This document shows positions 35,745 through 44,053 of a DNA stretch of 60,033 nt, piece by piece. This stretch comes from Pseudomonadota bacterium (GTDB lineage: Bacteria; Bdellovibrionota_C; UBA2361; SZUA-149; DAOLCO01). The stretch is taken from the NCBI GenBank assembly GCA_027487795.1, contig JAIYCX010000008.1:1-60033 (forward strand), in the 5' to 3' direction. The translations under genes and the position numbers were made by a program. Each line of letters begins with the position of its first letter. The first letter of the stretch is position 1. Below the pieces are notes generated by a model. The model saw nothing but the letters and a program-made list of their open reading frames with translations. It was not told the origin of the DNA and did not search any database.

Positions 35745-36341
35745 ATGAGAATTAAGTCTTTTATAATTGGTACAGACGAAGCAGGTAGAGGTCCCCTAGC
35801 AGGGCCCGTATCAGGGGCGGCAGTATGTATGAAAAATAATACGATTTCGTCATTAATACAGGATTCAAAAAAATTAAAAGAGAAACAGAGGGAAGAGCTT
35901 AGCGAAGAAATCAAAAAATTAGCTTTAGCTTATTCAATTTGTTTAATAGACGAAAAAACAATAGACGAAATCAATATACTTCAAGCATCAAGAAGAGCTA
36001 TGAAACTAGCTGCTGAACAGGTAATGGAAAATATCAGAAAACAATTCCCTGATGCTATTTGTAGGTTTTATTGTTTAATAGACGGGAATATGAATTTCTC
36101 AGACAGTAGTAACCAAGAAGCTATAGTAAAAGGAGATGGGATAATAAAAACTATTGGCGCTGCTTCCATTTTAGCTAAAGTAGAAAGAGATCATTATATG
36201 AAGTCCTTAGCTATTAAATACCCTGAATACGGATTCGATATCCATAAAGGATATCCTACTAAGTATCATAGAGAAAAAATAATCGAGTTTGGAGCCTGTG
36301 AAGTTCACAGAAAAACTTTTGCAGGTGTGAAAAACATTTAA
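35745..36341 (+). CDS. rnhB: ribonuclease HII
   Basis: RNase HII removes ribonucleotides from DNA. The GTDEAGRGPLAGPVSGAAV motif near the start supplies the first Asp and Glu; QDSKKLKEKQRE, a FYCLIDGN aspartate and AKVERDHYM complete the active site. Length of 198 residues is normal. The periplasmic binding-protein gene begins 16 bases after its stop and may be cotranscribed. Confidence 0.95.
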   Translation: MRIKSFIIGTDEAGRGPLAGPVSGAAVCMKNNTISSLIQDSKKLKEKQREELSEEIKKLALAYSICLIDEKTIDEINILQASRRAMKLAAEQVMENIRKQFPDAICRFYCLIDGNMNFSDSSNQEAIVKGDGIIKTIGAASILAKVERDHYMKSLAIKYPEYGFDIHKGYPTKYHREKIIEFGACEVHRKTFAGVKNI

Positions 36342-36357
36342 TATTTGAAAGCTATAT

Positions 36358-37455
36358 ATGAAAGTTACTATTTTTAGATTTATCTTTAGCACTTTATTAC
36401 TAATTCAAATCGCAGTTGCAGAAGAAAATAATAAAAAAGAAGAAATCCTACCTGCCTTAAAAATAGGAGCAGTACTTGGTCTAACTGGGCCAGCTAGCAC
36501 ATGGAGTAATGCTAGTAGAATGGGATTAGAAATAGCAAGGGATGAAATCAACTCAGAAGCAGGAATAGACAAACCTAAAGTTGAATTAATATTTGAAGAT
36601 TCTCAATCAAATCCTACCGCAGCAGTTAATAGTTTTAGAAAGCTAGTATCCCTAAATAAAGTAAATGCAATAGTTGGAGATGTCTGGGGATACCTAACAA
36701 ACGCTATGGTACCAGTAGCAGAATCAACGAAAACGGTTTTAGCTTCCCCTGTTGTTTTTAAAGAATCAATAGAAAAAACTAACCCATATTTTTTTTCTAT
36801 GGGAGAAAAGGCTAGTAGCATATCTAAAGCCTTAGATGAATTTTATAAAAGTCATCCAGAAATTAAAAAGATAGGAATTTTTTGCTGGGATGATCTCTGG
36901 GGACAAGCGTACCTAACGGAATGGATAAATGCCGCAAAAAGAAATAATATAGAGATCGCAGAACAAAGCTGTATTCTGGATTTTAATTTTGATTTCAAAA
37001 TTACAGTTACAAAAATGAAATTAAAAAAAGTTGATGCAGTATTTATCACTTATAAAACTTCTGTAATTCTTCAAAGATTAAAAGAACAAAAATTCTCTCC
37101 TGTAGTATTTGCTACTAGTGACCTCGTAGAAGATTTAATTTCAAGATCACACTCTAAAGAACTTTTTGAAAATACCTACATTGCAGATTGGCATGCAGAT
37201 GATGATTTCAAAAATAAAGTTATTTCGACTTATAAAACCGAGCCTATCAACCAAGCTCATGATAGTTACTACTTATTAAAAGCTCTTTACGCCGCATACC
37301 TAAAAAGATCACCAGAGCTAAAAGACGGACTTAAATTAGTTAAATTCGATACTAACCTAGGGACCGTAGACTTTAGTAAGGATAACTTTGGTAATTTTGG
37401 TGAAGCGGCGCTTTATCAAGTTAAAAATGGACTTTTCATTCCACAAACCAAATAA
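36358..37455 (+). CDS. periplasmic ligand-binding protein (LivJ-like family)
   Basis: A signal peptide (about residues 1-21) precedes a two-lobed Peripla_BP_6 fold: LKIGAVLGLTGPASTWSNASRMGLEIARDEIN is the classical first strand and helix, followed by VELIFEDSQSNPTAAVNSFRKL and NAIVGDVWG. These proteins bind branched-chain amino acids, amides or aromatic acids for ABC import. No permease or ATPase gene lies beside it, so it may be an orphan binding protein or sensor component. Ligand not assignable. Confidence 0.83.
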   Translation: MKVTIFRFIFSTLLLIQIAVAEENNKKEEILPALKIGAVLGLTGPASTWSNASRMGLEIARDEINSEAGIDKPKVELIFEDSQSNPTAAVNSFRKLVSLNKVNAIVGDVWGYLTNAMVPVAESTKTVLASPVVFKESIEKTNPYFFSMGEKASSISKALDEFYKSHPEIKKIGIFCWDDLWGQAYLTEWINAAKRNNIEIAEQSCILDFNFDFKITVTKMKLKKVDAVFITYKTSVILQRLKEQKFSPVVFATSDLVEDLISRSHSKELFENTYIADWHADDDFKNKVISTYKTEPINQAHDSYYLLKALYAAYLKRSPELKDGLKLVKFDTNLGTVDFSKDNFGNFGEAALYQVKNGLFIPQTK

Positions 37456-37463
37456 CAAAAAGC

Positions 37464-37500
37464 AGATGCAAAACGCAACAGTCCGTTGCATAATGCATCT
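37464..37500. terminator. two-tier hairpin between binding protein and sigma-factor gene
   Basis: AGATGCA (37464-37470) pairs with TGCATCT (37494-37500). Inside, GCAAC (37475-37479) pairs with GTTGC (37485-37489), giving a hairpin with an internal loop. It begins eight bases after the stop of the binding-protein gene. There is no strong T-tract, so it may end the upstream transcript inefficiently or be a regulatory dyad. Confidence 0.4.
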
Positions 37501-37543
37501 ACCTAAAATTAGTTAACTAGCTAATTTTACTAATTATTCCATA

Positions 37544-37580
37544 GTGTCAAAAAGTTGGCACGCCTTGCATTAGATATAGT
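37544..37580 (+). promoter_or_regulatory. putative operator/promoter of the type III secretion operon
   Basis: GTGTCAA (37544-37550) and TTGGCAC (37555-37561) form an inverted repeat with one mismatch around AAAG, a shape common for regulator-binding sites. The right arm contains TTGGCA, close to a -35 box, and TATAGT follows at 37575-37580, although the spacer is only 14 bases. The sigma gene starts 25 bases later. Assignment as the operon's control site is inference from position. Confidence 0.35.
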
Positions 37581-37605
37581 AACTACAAAATGGAGTTACT
37601 ATAAA

Positions 37606-38313
37606 ATGAACGAAATACAAACTACAGAAAACCACAACCTAAACAACACTGTTTCCGATGCTGAACTTAGCATGATCAAAGAAAACATGGTGTTCGCTAA
37701 AAAACTAGCTAATCGATTTTATCAAAAAAGATCTCACTCTCAAGCAGAAATAGAAGATCTTATTTCCTCAGCATACCTTGGACTATGCGAAGCAGCTAAA
37801 AGATACGACAACGAAAGATCAGACAATTTTAAAAGCTATAGCTTCCTTCGTATCAGAGGGAGCATGTACGAGTACCTTAAACTTAGTGGTGGTATTTCAA
37901 GAAGCTCATACAAAAAGCTACAAAGTAACATAGGTGATAGCCAATACCTAGCCAGAAAAGAAAACACTTTTGGATTCTCAGCTTCAAAAATGACCGATCT
38001 AAATGCATTAGTGGATAGCTTAGGGATATCAATTCACTACGACAAAGCGAATAATGAATACGAAATCTCTTATACAAAACAAGACCTAGCAGAGACCATA
38101 TTAGAGCAAGAATCTGACAAATCTTCAATTGAGTTTGCAATAGATTGCCTACCTAAAGATATCGGCAGAATAGTGAAAGCTAGATACTTCGAAGAAAAGT
38201 CCTTGGCAGAACTTCAAGAAGAATTCCCGCAATACTCAAAAAGTCACTTAAGTAGACTACACTCAAAAGGACTAAGACTTCTGAGACAAAATCTAGCTAA
38301 CACAATTCAATAA
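37606..38313 (+). CDS. FliA-type RNA polymerase sigma factor
   Basis: From the ATG at 37606, preceded by GGAG at ten bases, the protein has 235 residues. Region 2 reads AKKLANRFYQ, EDLISSAYLGLCEAAKRYD and YSFLRIRGSMYEYLK, the sigma-28 pattern of DLiq-GxiGLlxA and RIRGxmxDxLR. Region 4 ends LPKDIGRIVKARYFEEKSLAELQ with a YSKSHLSRLHSKGLRLLR helix-turn-helix. A longer frame from 37555 is open but less likely. Its place at the head of a type III secretion cluster suggests it directs transcription of that system. Region 3 is divergent. Confidence 0.85.
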   Translation: MNEIQTTENHNLNNTVSDAELSMIKENMVFAKKLANRFYQKRSHSQAEIEDLISSAYLGLCEAAKRYDNERSDNFKSYSFLRIRGSMYEYLKLSGGISRSSYKKLQSNIGDSQYLARKENTFGFSASKMTDLNALVDSLGISIHYDKANNEYEISYTKQDLAETILEQESDKSSIEFAIDCLPKDIGRIVKARYFEEKSLAELQEEFPQYSKSHLSRLHSKGLRLLRQNLANTIQ

Positions 38314-38341
38314 TAAGTTAACAAATTATCAAAGAGGATAC

Positions 38342-39220
38342 ATGATAAAGATTAATAATTCGTATCTGCTGGGTTGCTTACTAATGATGCTCTCAGCTTG
38401 TAGAGAAGAAATTATTCACCTAAGTAACGAAACGGAAGCAAATCAAGTGCTATTGGTACTTAGAGAAGGATCAATAGAGGCGACTAAGAAACTCAGCGCT
38501 AAAGAGTGGGTTATAGAAGTGCCAAAATCTGATCTAACTAGAGCTCTCAGAATAATGACCGACTCAAAAATACCAAAAAAGTTAAAACAAAAAAACACAG
38601 AAGAAGCTAATCAATCTATTTTTTCCAGTAAACAAGATAAAGATTCAGCGAGAGATAGAGAACTCGCAACTGAACTTTCTACTATATTAGGAGAAATTCC
38701 TGGAATAATAGAGGCAAAAGTAAGTATTTTTAATGCTGCTCTAGACCCACTTTCACTTTCGTCGAAACCTGAGCGCTCCGCTTCTATAATGATAATATCT
38801 GGCAATAAACTAGAGCTAGATAAAAACTCAATAATAGATTTAGTAGCAAAGGGTGCTGGTGTCTCAAATAACAAGATCAGCTTCATATCAAGCGCATTAG
38901 CTAATTCAAAGATAACAGAAAAATCAGAAGAAATAACATTAGAAAAAGCAGCAGATGAGAATACTAGTCCAGTAATAGCAAAAACAGAATCAGTACCCGA
39001 AGTCTCAGATAATACTAAAATTAGTACTCCGATAGCACTAAACTCAGAAAATAAACGCTTAAAGATATTAAATTTTCTGAGTTCTCAGAAATATATACTA
39101 TCAATAGTATTTGCATTCATTACCATACTAGCCCTGTTCATAAAAAAGAAGAACTCAAGCCATGCGAAACTCAATAAAATACTAGCAGAGGTATCTATCC
39201 TCGAAGGTAAAGGCGCATGA
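38342..39220 (+). CDS. sctJ: type III secretion inner-ring lipoprotein SctJ
   Basis: A lipobox (LMMLSAC, Cys20) follows a short signal. Residues about 28-85 form the first ring-building domain, with NQVLLVLREGSIEATKK and VIEVPKSDLTRALRIM. Residues 105-190 form the second, with ELSTILGEIPGIIEAKVSIFN and IDLVAKGAGVSNNKISF. A Ser/Glu-rich linker leads to one membrane helix (about 250-268). This lipoprotein architecture (292 residues) is that of SctJ/YscJ in non-flagellar systems, not flagellar FliF of about 550. Its last bases overlap the next gene's start (ATGA). Confidence 0.88.
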   Translation: MIKINNSYLLGCLLMMLSACREEIIHLSNETEANQVLLVLREGSIEATKKLSAKEWVIEVPKSDLTRALRIMTDSKIPKKLKQKNTEEANQSIFSSKQDKDSARDRELATELSTILGEIPGIIEAKVSIFNAALDPLSLSSKPERSASIMIISGNKLELDKNSIIDLVAKGAGVSNNKISFISSALANSKITEKSEEITLEKAADENTSPVIAKTESVPEVSDNTKISTPIALNSENKRLKILNFLSSQKYILSIVFAFITILALFIKKKNSSHAKLNKILAEVSILEGKGA

Positions 39221-39492
39221 ACATCGAGCTATCTAGAATCATCTCGAAATTAGAAAGTTACAAAGAAAAAGATGAAAAACAATTAACCACAGAAGAAAGT
39301 ATAAACAATATCTCTAGAGTCTCTACTTTTGAAAGTTTAATTTCTCAACTTGAAGTCAGCTTAAAACCAGCATTATGCTTCAATTTAAATGATCTAAGTT
39401 TATTTAATAATCTAGAGATAGGTAGAGAAATATTTGTAGAAAAAAAAGATTTAAAACTAAAAATACAATCATTAGGAAAATATGGAAAATAA
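39217..39492 (+). CDS. small protein, possible first SpoA-like half of SctQ
   Basis: A 91-residue protein whose start overlaps the sctJ stop and whose end overlaps the next gene by 11 bases. The N-terminal half is charged and helical. The C-terminal part (about 44-91), with LEVSLKPALCFNLNDLSLFNNLEIGREIF, resembles the pattern of a SpoA domain (V.l...lg...lslddLl.L..Gd.i). I read it as a possible SpoA1 partner of the following protein, as in HrcQA/HrcQB split proteins. The match is weak; it could instead be SctK, SctL or SctO-like, or unrelated. Confidence 0.4.
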   Translation: MNIELSRIISKLESYKEKDEKQLTTEESINNISRVSTFESLISQLEVSLKPALCFNLNDLSLFNNLEIGREIFVEKKDLKLKIQSLGKYGK

Positions 39493-39820
39493 CATAAACG
39501 AAGCTTACAATTTAAAAGTAGATGATGAATCTAGACAAATAATTTCTCAACTTATGAACGATGATTCCTTTAGAATACCTGCACACATATCTCTTCAAGA
39601 GGTTAGCCTATCACTTTATCAATTAATAGAACTAGAAAAAGGCTACGAAATATCTTTCAATCTTCAACAAGACTCTACTGTTAAGCTATTTATAGCAGGG
39701 GAAGTCATCGCGCTCGCTTCCATATCAATAGAGGGGGAAAAAATAAAATTAAAGATTATTGAAACTTTTTTGAAAAATAATTTCGAGATTAGCGATAACA
39801 GTATGTCGCTACAAAATTAG
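39482..39820 (+). CDS. SpoA-domain protein, SctQ/FliN C-terminal type
   Basis: In this 112-residue protein residues about 30-97 fit the SpoA domain: FRIPAHISLQEVSLSLYQLIEL, then the GYEISFNL strand, VKLFIAGEVIALASISIEGEKIKLKI. This matches the FliN/HrcQB fold that builds the cytoplasmic sorting platform (C-ring) of type III secretion. Full SctQ proteins exceed 300 residues with two SpoA domains; here the domain stands alone, so the platform protein appears split. Translation is coupled to the gene before. Confidence 0.72.
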   Translation: MENNINEAYNLKVDDESRQIISQLMNDDSFRIPAHISLQEVSLSLYQLIELEKGYEISFNLQQDSTVKLFIAGEVIALASISIEGEKIKLKIIETFLKNNFEISDNSMSLQN

Positions 39821-39848
39821 TAATGGCTATTTATAAATAGGAGAAAAA

Positions 39849-40160
39849 ATGTCAAATAATATAATATCGAATAATAGTGGTTCTAGCTTAGCCTCCACTG
39901 CTTTGTCTGCGGTTAGTAGCGTAGCTCAAACAACGGCTAGGTTCCTACCTCAACCAGTAAGTGCAGGTGTAAACTTTGCTGCTTCCTTGCTTCCTAGCTC
40001 GAATGCCCAAACGGTAGATATATCTAGCAACTATCAAGCATTGATAGAAAAACAGATACAGATACAGCTTGAGCAACAGCAGGTAACTTTTACTTCGAAC
40101 ATAGAAAAGTCACAGCACGAATCAAGAATGGCCGCAGTTAGAAATATAAGATTAGGATAA
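39849..40160 (+). CDS. small Ser/Ala/Gln-rich protein in the type III operon
   Basis: Not recognised with certainty. A strong TAGGAG lies nine bases before the ATG. The 103 residues start Ser/Asn-rich with no Sec signal, then an Ala-rich segment (FLPQPVSAGVNFAASLLP), then a Gln-rich amphipathic helix (QALIEKQIQIQLEQQQ). Such composition fits an exported component, for example an inner rod, a translocator or a chaperone-bound substrate. It is in the position where rod or needle genes are found in such operons. No homologue can be claimed. Confidence 0.55.
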   Translation: MSNNIISNNSGSSLASTALSAVSSVAQTTARFLPQPVSAGVNFAASLLPSSNAQTVDISSNYQALIEKQIQIQLEQQQVTFTSNIEKSQHESRMAAVRNIRLG

Positions 40161-40174
40161 TAAAGGAACATAAT

Positions 40175-40435
40175 ATGAGTACAGTAGCAACAAATAATAC
40201 GGCATCTAGTAAAGTAACGAATGAAGTAATTGCAGTTATAAACAATAGAAACTCTACTCAAGAGCAAATATTTAAAGCACTCGATAAATACGCATCTAGT
40301 ACAGAACAGAGCGATATCAACATGCAAAAAATACAATCTGCTCTAGAGTCAAAAAACAGAAGAGCAATTCTTATGTCTAATCTACAAGAGAGCCAAGACA
40401 ACACTACCAAAGCACTTATCAATAACATGAAATAA
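40175..40435 (+). CDS. candidate type III needle-like protein
   Basis: At 86 residues, with no signal peptide, no cysteine and predicted to be helical throughout, this fits the size and composition of SctF needle subunits (about 80-90 residues). The C-terminal NLQESQDNTTKALINNMK is vaguely like the conserved helix that ends needle proteins. It lies directly before sctV, overlapping its start by one base, with AAAGGA before its own ATG. Homology is not demonstrable by eye; a chaperone or other substrate is an alternative. Confidence 0.4.
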   Translation: MSTVATNNTASSKVTNEVIAVINNRNSTQEQIFKALDKYASSTEQSDINMQKIQSALESKNRRAILMSNLQESQDNTTKALINNMK

Positions 40436-42429
40436 TGATGTTAAGTCTTTTATCTTTTAACAAGTGGAAGGATTTAAGCCTTCCACTTGTGGTAGTACTG
40501 GTAGTGGGAATGATAATTTTTCCACTACCTAGTTCGTTACTAGATTTCCTATTAGCAGCAAATGTTGCTTTTTGTGTACTGTTACTTCTTGCTTCTTTAT
40601 TTATTCCGGAGCCAGATAAATTTACTTCGCTACCTTCAGTACTATTACTATCTACCCTTTTCAGACTTGGGCTAAATATCTCAAGCACCAGACTAATACT
40701 TAGCGGAGTAGAAGTACCAGAAATCATAGTTGCTTTTGGAGAATTTGTAGTTTCAGGAAGTACAATTGTTGGTCTTGTTATATTTTCAATTATTTCAATA
40801 ATTCAATTCATAGTAATTGCAAAAGGTTCTGAAAGAGTAGCAGAAGTAGCTGCCAGATTTACACTTGATGCCCTACCAGGAAAACAAATGTCAATCGATG
40901 CAGACATGAGAGCTGGCTTACTTAGCATCCCAGAAGCTAGAGAAAAAAGAAGAGAACTACATAGAGAAGCAAAACTATACGGTGCACTTGATGGAGCTAT
41001 GAAGTTTATTAAAGGAGATGCTATCGTTGGTCTCTGCATAATTCTGGTAAATATTATTGCTGGAATTTTAATTGGTGCCATTAGAGACAAAATGCCGATA
41101 ATGGACGCAGTAGAAAGATATACTCTTTTAACCGTAGGTGACGGCTTAGTGTCACAACTACCTGCGGTACTCGTTTCTATAGCTGCTAGTATTGTCATAA
41201 CTCGAGTAAGCGAAAAAGAAGGTGGAATACTTTCAGATGAAATACTCTCTCAGCTAACTAGAGAGCCGTTGATCCTTTTGGTTTCTTCTATTCTCATATT
41301 TTGCTTAGCGCTAGTACCAGGGCTACCAACAATTCCGTTTTTAGCATGTTCAGTAATACCGTTTTTACTTTGGAGAACCGAACGTAATAAAGACATTAAA
41401 TCTTCACTTGATAAAAGTAATAAGATTATTCCTTTTAAGCCTAGAATGCTCCCTCCTATAGTATTAAAACTTAGTCCGAAAGGAGCTCTATTACTTCAAG
41501 AAGAAAAAGTTATAACAGACTACATAGATGCAATCAGAGAAAATTTTTATGAAAACCTAGGTATCTTAATTCCCGAAGTATCTTTTGATATTAATCCACA
41601 TATCAACGATATCAGCGCCAATTTAATAGTCTTTAATCAATTACGTGATAACGTAGTTTACGTAGATAACTACCAAGGCAACGAGACTTTGCTGGCAACA
41701 AAACAAATAGATCCATTCAGTAGAGTTGTTGCGAAACTATTAAATAATGAACTTTCAAATACTTTAATTGATTTCATAAACGACTCACACACTAGATCAC
41801 TAATAGAAATATACGAGGTATATTCTCCTGATCTAATAAAAGGACTTATCCCGGATAAAATGAGTGTAACAACACTTACGTTAATTTTAAAACAACTAGT
41901 TAGTGAAAATGTTAGTATCAGAAACTTTACAGTAATCATGCAATCTTTATCAGAACTTCACCATCAGGATAACCAAGAATTTAATTCTATAAACAAAAGT
42001 CAAGACAGACTTCATCTTGAAGGAATTAAAAAAGTTAGAGAAAGATTAATTTCTGCTAAAATTATGGGGCTCTCTAAGTCTGATAAAATAATTAAAGTAT
42101 TCACACTTCCGATAGATATAGAGGAAAATATCATTACACAAACGCATGCTGGACTTGATATGCACCCAGATATCTCTTTCTACCTTAGATCTGAAATAGA
42201 AAAACTTGGAGATGAAGTTAGAGGAATAAATCTCTTAACTAGTTCAAATATCAGAACTCAAGTAGCAAATACTCTAAAACGTTATCTTTCTAAAATGTCT
42301 GTTATTTGCCACGAAGAAATTCCGGAAGGTCTATCAGTTGTTACACTTGGAGCACTCGGTCTTATAGAAAATGGCGAAGAAAGCGAAGACACAGAACACA
42401 AAGAAACAGAACTTAGAAATGCTGCATAG
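40435..42429 (+). CDS. sctV: type III secretion export gate SctV (FlhA/InvA family)
   Basis: The N-terminal half is a membrane domain of about eight helices. The FHIPEP-family signature is clear at about residues 130-160: AKGSERVAEVAARFTLDALP, then GKQMSIDADMRAG. EAKLYGALDGAMKFIKGDA follows at about 178-196. RLGLNISSTRLIL and LTVGDGLVSQLPAVLVSI also match. The C-terminal half is the cytoplasmic nonameric ring that selects substrates and chaperones. Length 664 is slightly short but complete. Because SctJ is of the lipoprotein type, I assign it to a non-flagellar system. Two ATGs (40435, 40438) are possible. Confidence 0.93.
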   Translation: MMLSLLSFNKWKDLSLPLVVVLVVGMIIFPLPSSLLDFLLAANVAFCVLLLLASLFIPEPDKFTSLPSVLLLSTLFRLGLNISSTRLILSGVEVPEIIVAFGEFVVSGSTIVGLVIFSIISIIQFIVIAKGSERVAEVAARFTLDALPGKQMSIDADMRAGLLSIPEAREKRRELHREAKLYGALDGAMKFIKGDAIVGLCIILVNIIAGILIGAIRDKMPIMDAVERYTLLTVGDGLVSQLPAVLVSIAASIVITRVSEKEGGILSDEILSQLTREPLILLVSSILIFCLALVPGLPTIPFLACSVIPFLLWRTERNKDIKSSLDKSNKIIPFKPRMLPPIVLKLSPKGALLLQEEKVITDYIDAIRENFYENLGILIPEVSFDINPHINDISANLIVFNQLRDNVVYVDNYQGNETLLATKQIDPFSRVVAKLLNNELSNTLIDFINDSHTRSLIEIYEVYSPDLIKGLIPDKMSVTTLTLILKQLVSENVSIRNFTVIMQSLSELHHQDNQEFNSINKSQDRLHLEGIKKVRERLISAKIMGLSKSDKIIKVFTLPIDIEENIITQTHAGLDMHPDISFYLRSEIEKLGDEVRGINLLTSSNIRTQVANTLKRYLSKMSVICHEEIPEGLSVVTLGALGLIENGEESEDTEHKETELRNAA

Positions 42430-42450
42430 AACAAAAAGGAGCTCAAAATT

Positions 42451-43071
42451 ATGCAAACTATTAAACACTACATTATAATTTTACTTTTTATATCTGGGTG
42501 CTCCTTACCCCTTAATAATAGCAATAATCAATTACAGAATGTTGCAGCTCTTGGACAAGTTAATGAATTCATCACTAAGGGAAATAATTTTTTAAGCTTA
42601 GCTGACGAAATAAATACGGAGAATATTAAAAAACGGGAGCTACTAGATTCAGCTCTTTCTTCATTTTCTCTGGCAAAAGAAATAAATTCAAATGACCCGA
42701 GAGGAATTGATGGTATTGCTTCAGTATTAATTAGAAAAGGTAACTTTCTGGAAGCAGCTACCTTGCTAACGAACTTAATAGTAGAACATGAGAACTACGC
42801 CAGAGCTTACGTTAACCTATCCTATATAAAAGAAAAAAACGGTAATTTATTAGAAGCAGAATCTTTACTAAATAAAGCTTTAAATATAGATCCATTAGAA
42901 GCACATGCTTTAAACAACCTTGGTGGTTTAATTTACGACAGAGGAATGAGGAATAAGAATACAAATGATATCACCAGAGGAAAACAGTTAATTACTAAGG
43001 CCTCTCTTATCCTAAATCCAAGAAATAAGGTTATCAAACAGAATCTTAATGCTATAAGGGCTGTCTATTAA
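42451..43071 (+). CDS. TPR-repeat lipoprotein, possible pilotin-like component
   Basis: AAGGAG precedes the ATG. A signal and lipobox (LLFISGC, Cys17) lead to a 206-residue protein with about three tetratricopeptide repeats: GIDGIASVLIRKGNFLEAATLL, AYVNLSYIKEKNGNLLEAESLLNKAL, and AHALNNLGGLIYDRG. TPR lipoproteins of this kind include secretin pilotins such as PilF/PilW, so a role in assembling the outer ring of the secretion system is possible. That is inferred from its location 21 bases after sctV; no secretin gene is in the window. Confidence 0.7.
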   Translation: MQTIKHYIIILLFISGCSLPLNNSNNQLQNVAALGQVNEFITKGNNFLSLADEINTENIKKRELLDSALSSFSLAKEINSNDPRGIDGIASVLIRKGNFLEAATLLTNLIVEHENYARAYVNLSYIKEKNGNLLEAESLLNKALNIDPLEAHALNNLGGLIYDRGMRNKNTNDITRGKQLITKASLILNPRNKVIKQNLNAIRAVY

Positions 43072-43090
43072 AAACTCATAAATAATCGTT

Positions 43091-44053
43091 TTGATAAACT
43101 GCGCACTAGTCACTGTAAATTATTATTCTGAAGATAATATTTTAAAGCTATTAAACTCTATCGCTGAGGCGGAGATATCTTCCTTTACTTTGATCATTGT
43201 AGATTCCTCACTTAGCTTTAAGTTAAGCTTGCCAAAAAATTTCAAAGACAAAGTTAAAATAATAAGGCTGCCCGAGAATAGAGGCTATGCTTACGCTGCT
43301 AATGTTGGGCTAAGAACTGCTTTAAATCTAAATCCCAAATACATGTGGCTACTTAATCCTGACGTATTATTAGATAAAAACAGTTTTAAATTTCTTAAAG
43401 AGACCTCTGATAACGAAAAGAATTCACTAATTGGTTCTACCGTACTTAGTAAAAACAAAGATACTAACGATATACGCATCTGGGGCGTAGGTGGATTCTG
43501 GGATGTTAATGGTGATGTCTCAATGGGCAGATCAGGAGAAGAAGTTTTAGAAAACAATAGTAATATCAAAGAGGAAATCTTAGATTGTAACTACGTCCCT
43601 GGATGTTCTATTTTCCTCAAACCCGAAACTCTAAAAAAGATTGGTTACATTCCTGAAGACTATTTTTTATATTACGAAGAAACTGCCTGGGCACTTAACA
43701 GCAATAGAAAATTTAATACTAAGAATATAATTGATCAAAGATCTATCATATATCACGAGGTCTATGAAAGTAAGCTAAAAGAAGATTACAGAGTTTATTT
43801 TTATAATAGAAATAGTTTACTCTTTAAAAAAGAACTAGCACTAGGATTTATAAATTCAGCTAAGATAATTTTAAAAGTAATAAAAAAATTAATCGGTGCT
43901 GGCTATGCTTACTATAAGGCTCCAGCACAGAGTAAACATATTTTTCTAGCACATGTTTATAGTGCATTAGATTTTTTGAGATTTTTATTTATCAAAGAAG
44001 ATAGTAGTAAGTTAAAAATCTCAAAGAAACGGCTTAAACAATTAAAAAGCTAA
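43091..44053 (+). CDS. family 2 glycosyltransferase
   Basis: The 320-residue protein begins with CALVTVNYYSEDNILKLLNSI, a GT-A fold opening typical of GT2 enzymes, followed by LIIVDSS, LPENRGYAYAANVGLR and WLLNPDV, where the DxD-type motif is NPD. FLYYEETAWALNS gives the acidic catalytic region. The closest general type is the rhamnosyltransferase (WbbL/RfbN) group. The start is TTG. It lies 19 bases after the TPR lipoprotein gene and may be cotranscribed with the secretion genes, though its substrate is unknown. Confidence 0.83.
   Translation: MINCALVTVNYYSEDNILKLLNSIAEAEISSFTLIIVDSSLSFKLSLPKNFKDKVKIIRLPENRGYAYAANVGLRTALNLNPKYMWLLNPDVLLDKNSFKFLKETSDNEKNSLIGSTVLSKNKDTNDIRIWGVGGFWDVNGDVSMGRSGEEVLENNSNIKEEILDCNYVPGCSIFLKPETLKKIGYIPEDYFLYYEETAWALNSNRKFNTKNIIDQRSIIYHEVYESKLKEDYRVYFYNRNSLLFKKELALGFINSAKIILKVIKKLIGAGYAYYKAPAQSKHIFLAHVYSALDFLRFLFIKEDSSKLKISKKRLKQLKS

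Noticed and set aside
37555..37571. TTGGCACG-CC-TTGCAT resembling a sigma-54 promoter
   Set aside because: The distance between the GG and GC elements is 8 bases; sigma-54 promoters need 10. The match is more likely chance or part of the inverted repeat.
37555..37605. N-terminal extension of the sigma factor
   Set aside because: The frame is open, but the ATG at 37606 has a GGAG ribosome-binding site and the longer version would run into the promoter-like dyad.
37606..43071. reading the secretion cluster as a flagellar locus
   Set aside because: SctJ is a 292-residue lipoprotein with a single C-terminal helix, unlike FliF, and no hook, rod, filament or motor gene is present. The FliA-type sigma factor alone does not make it flagellar.
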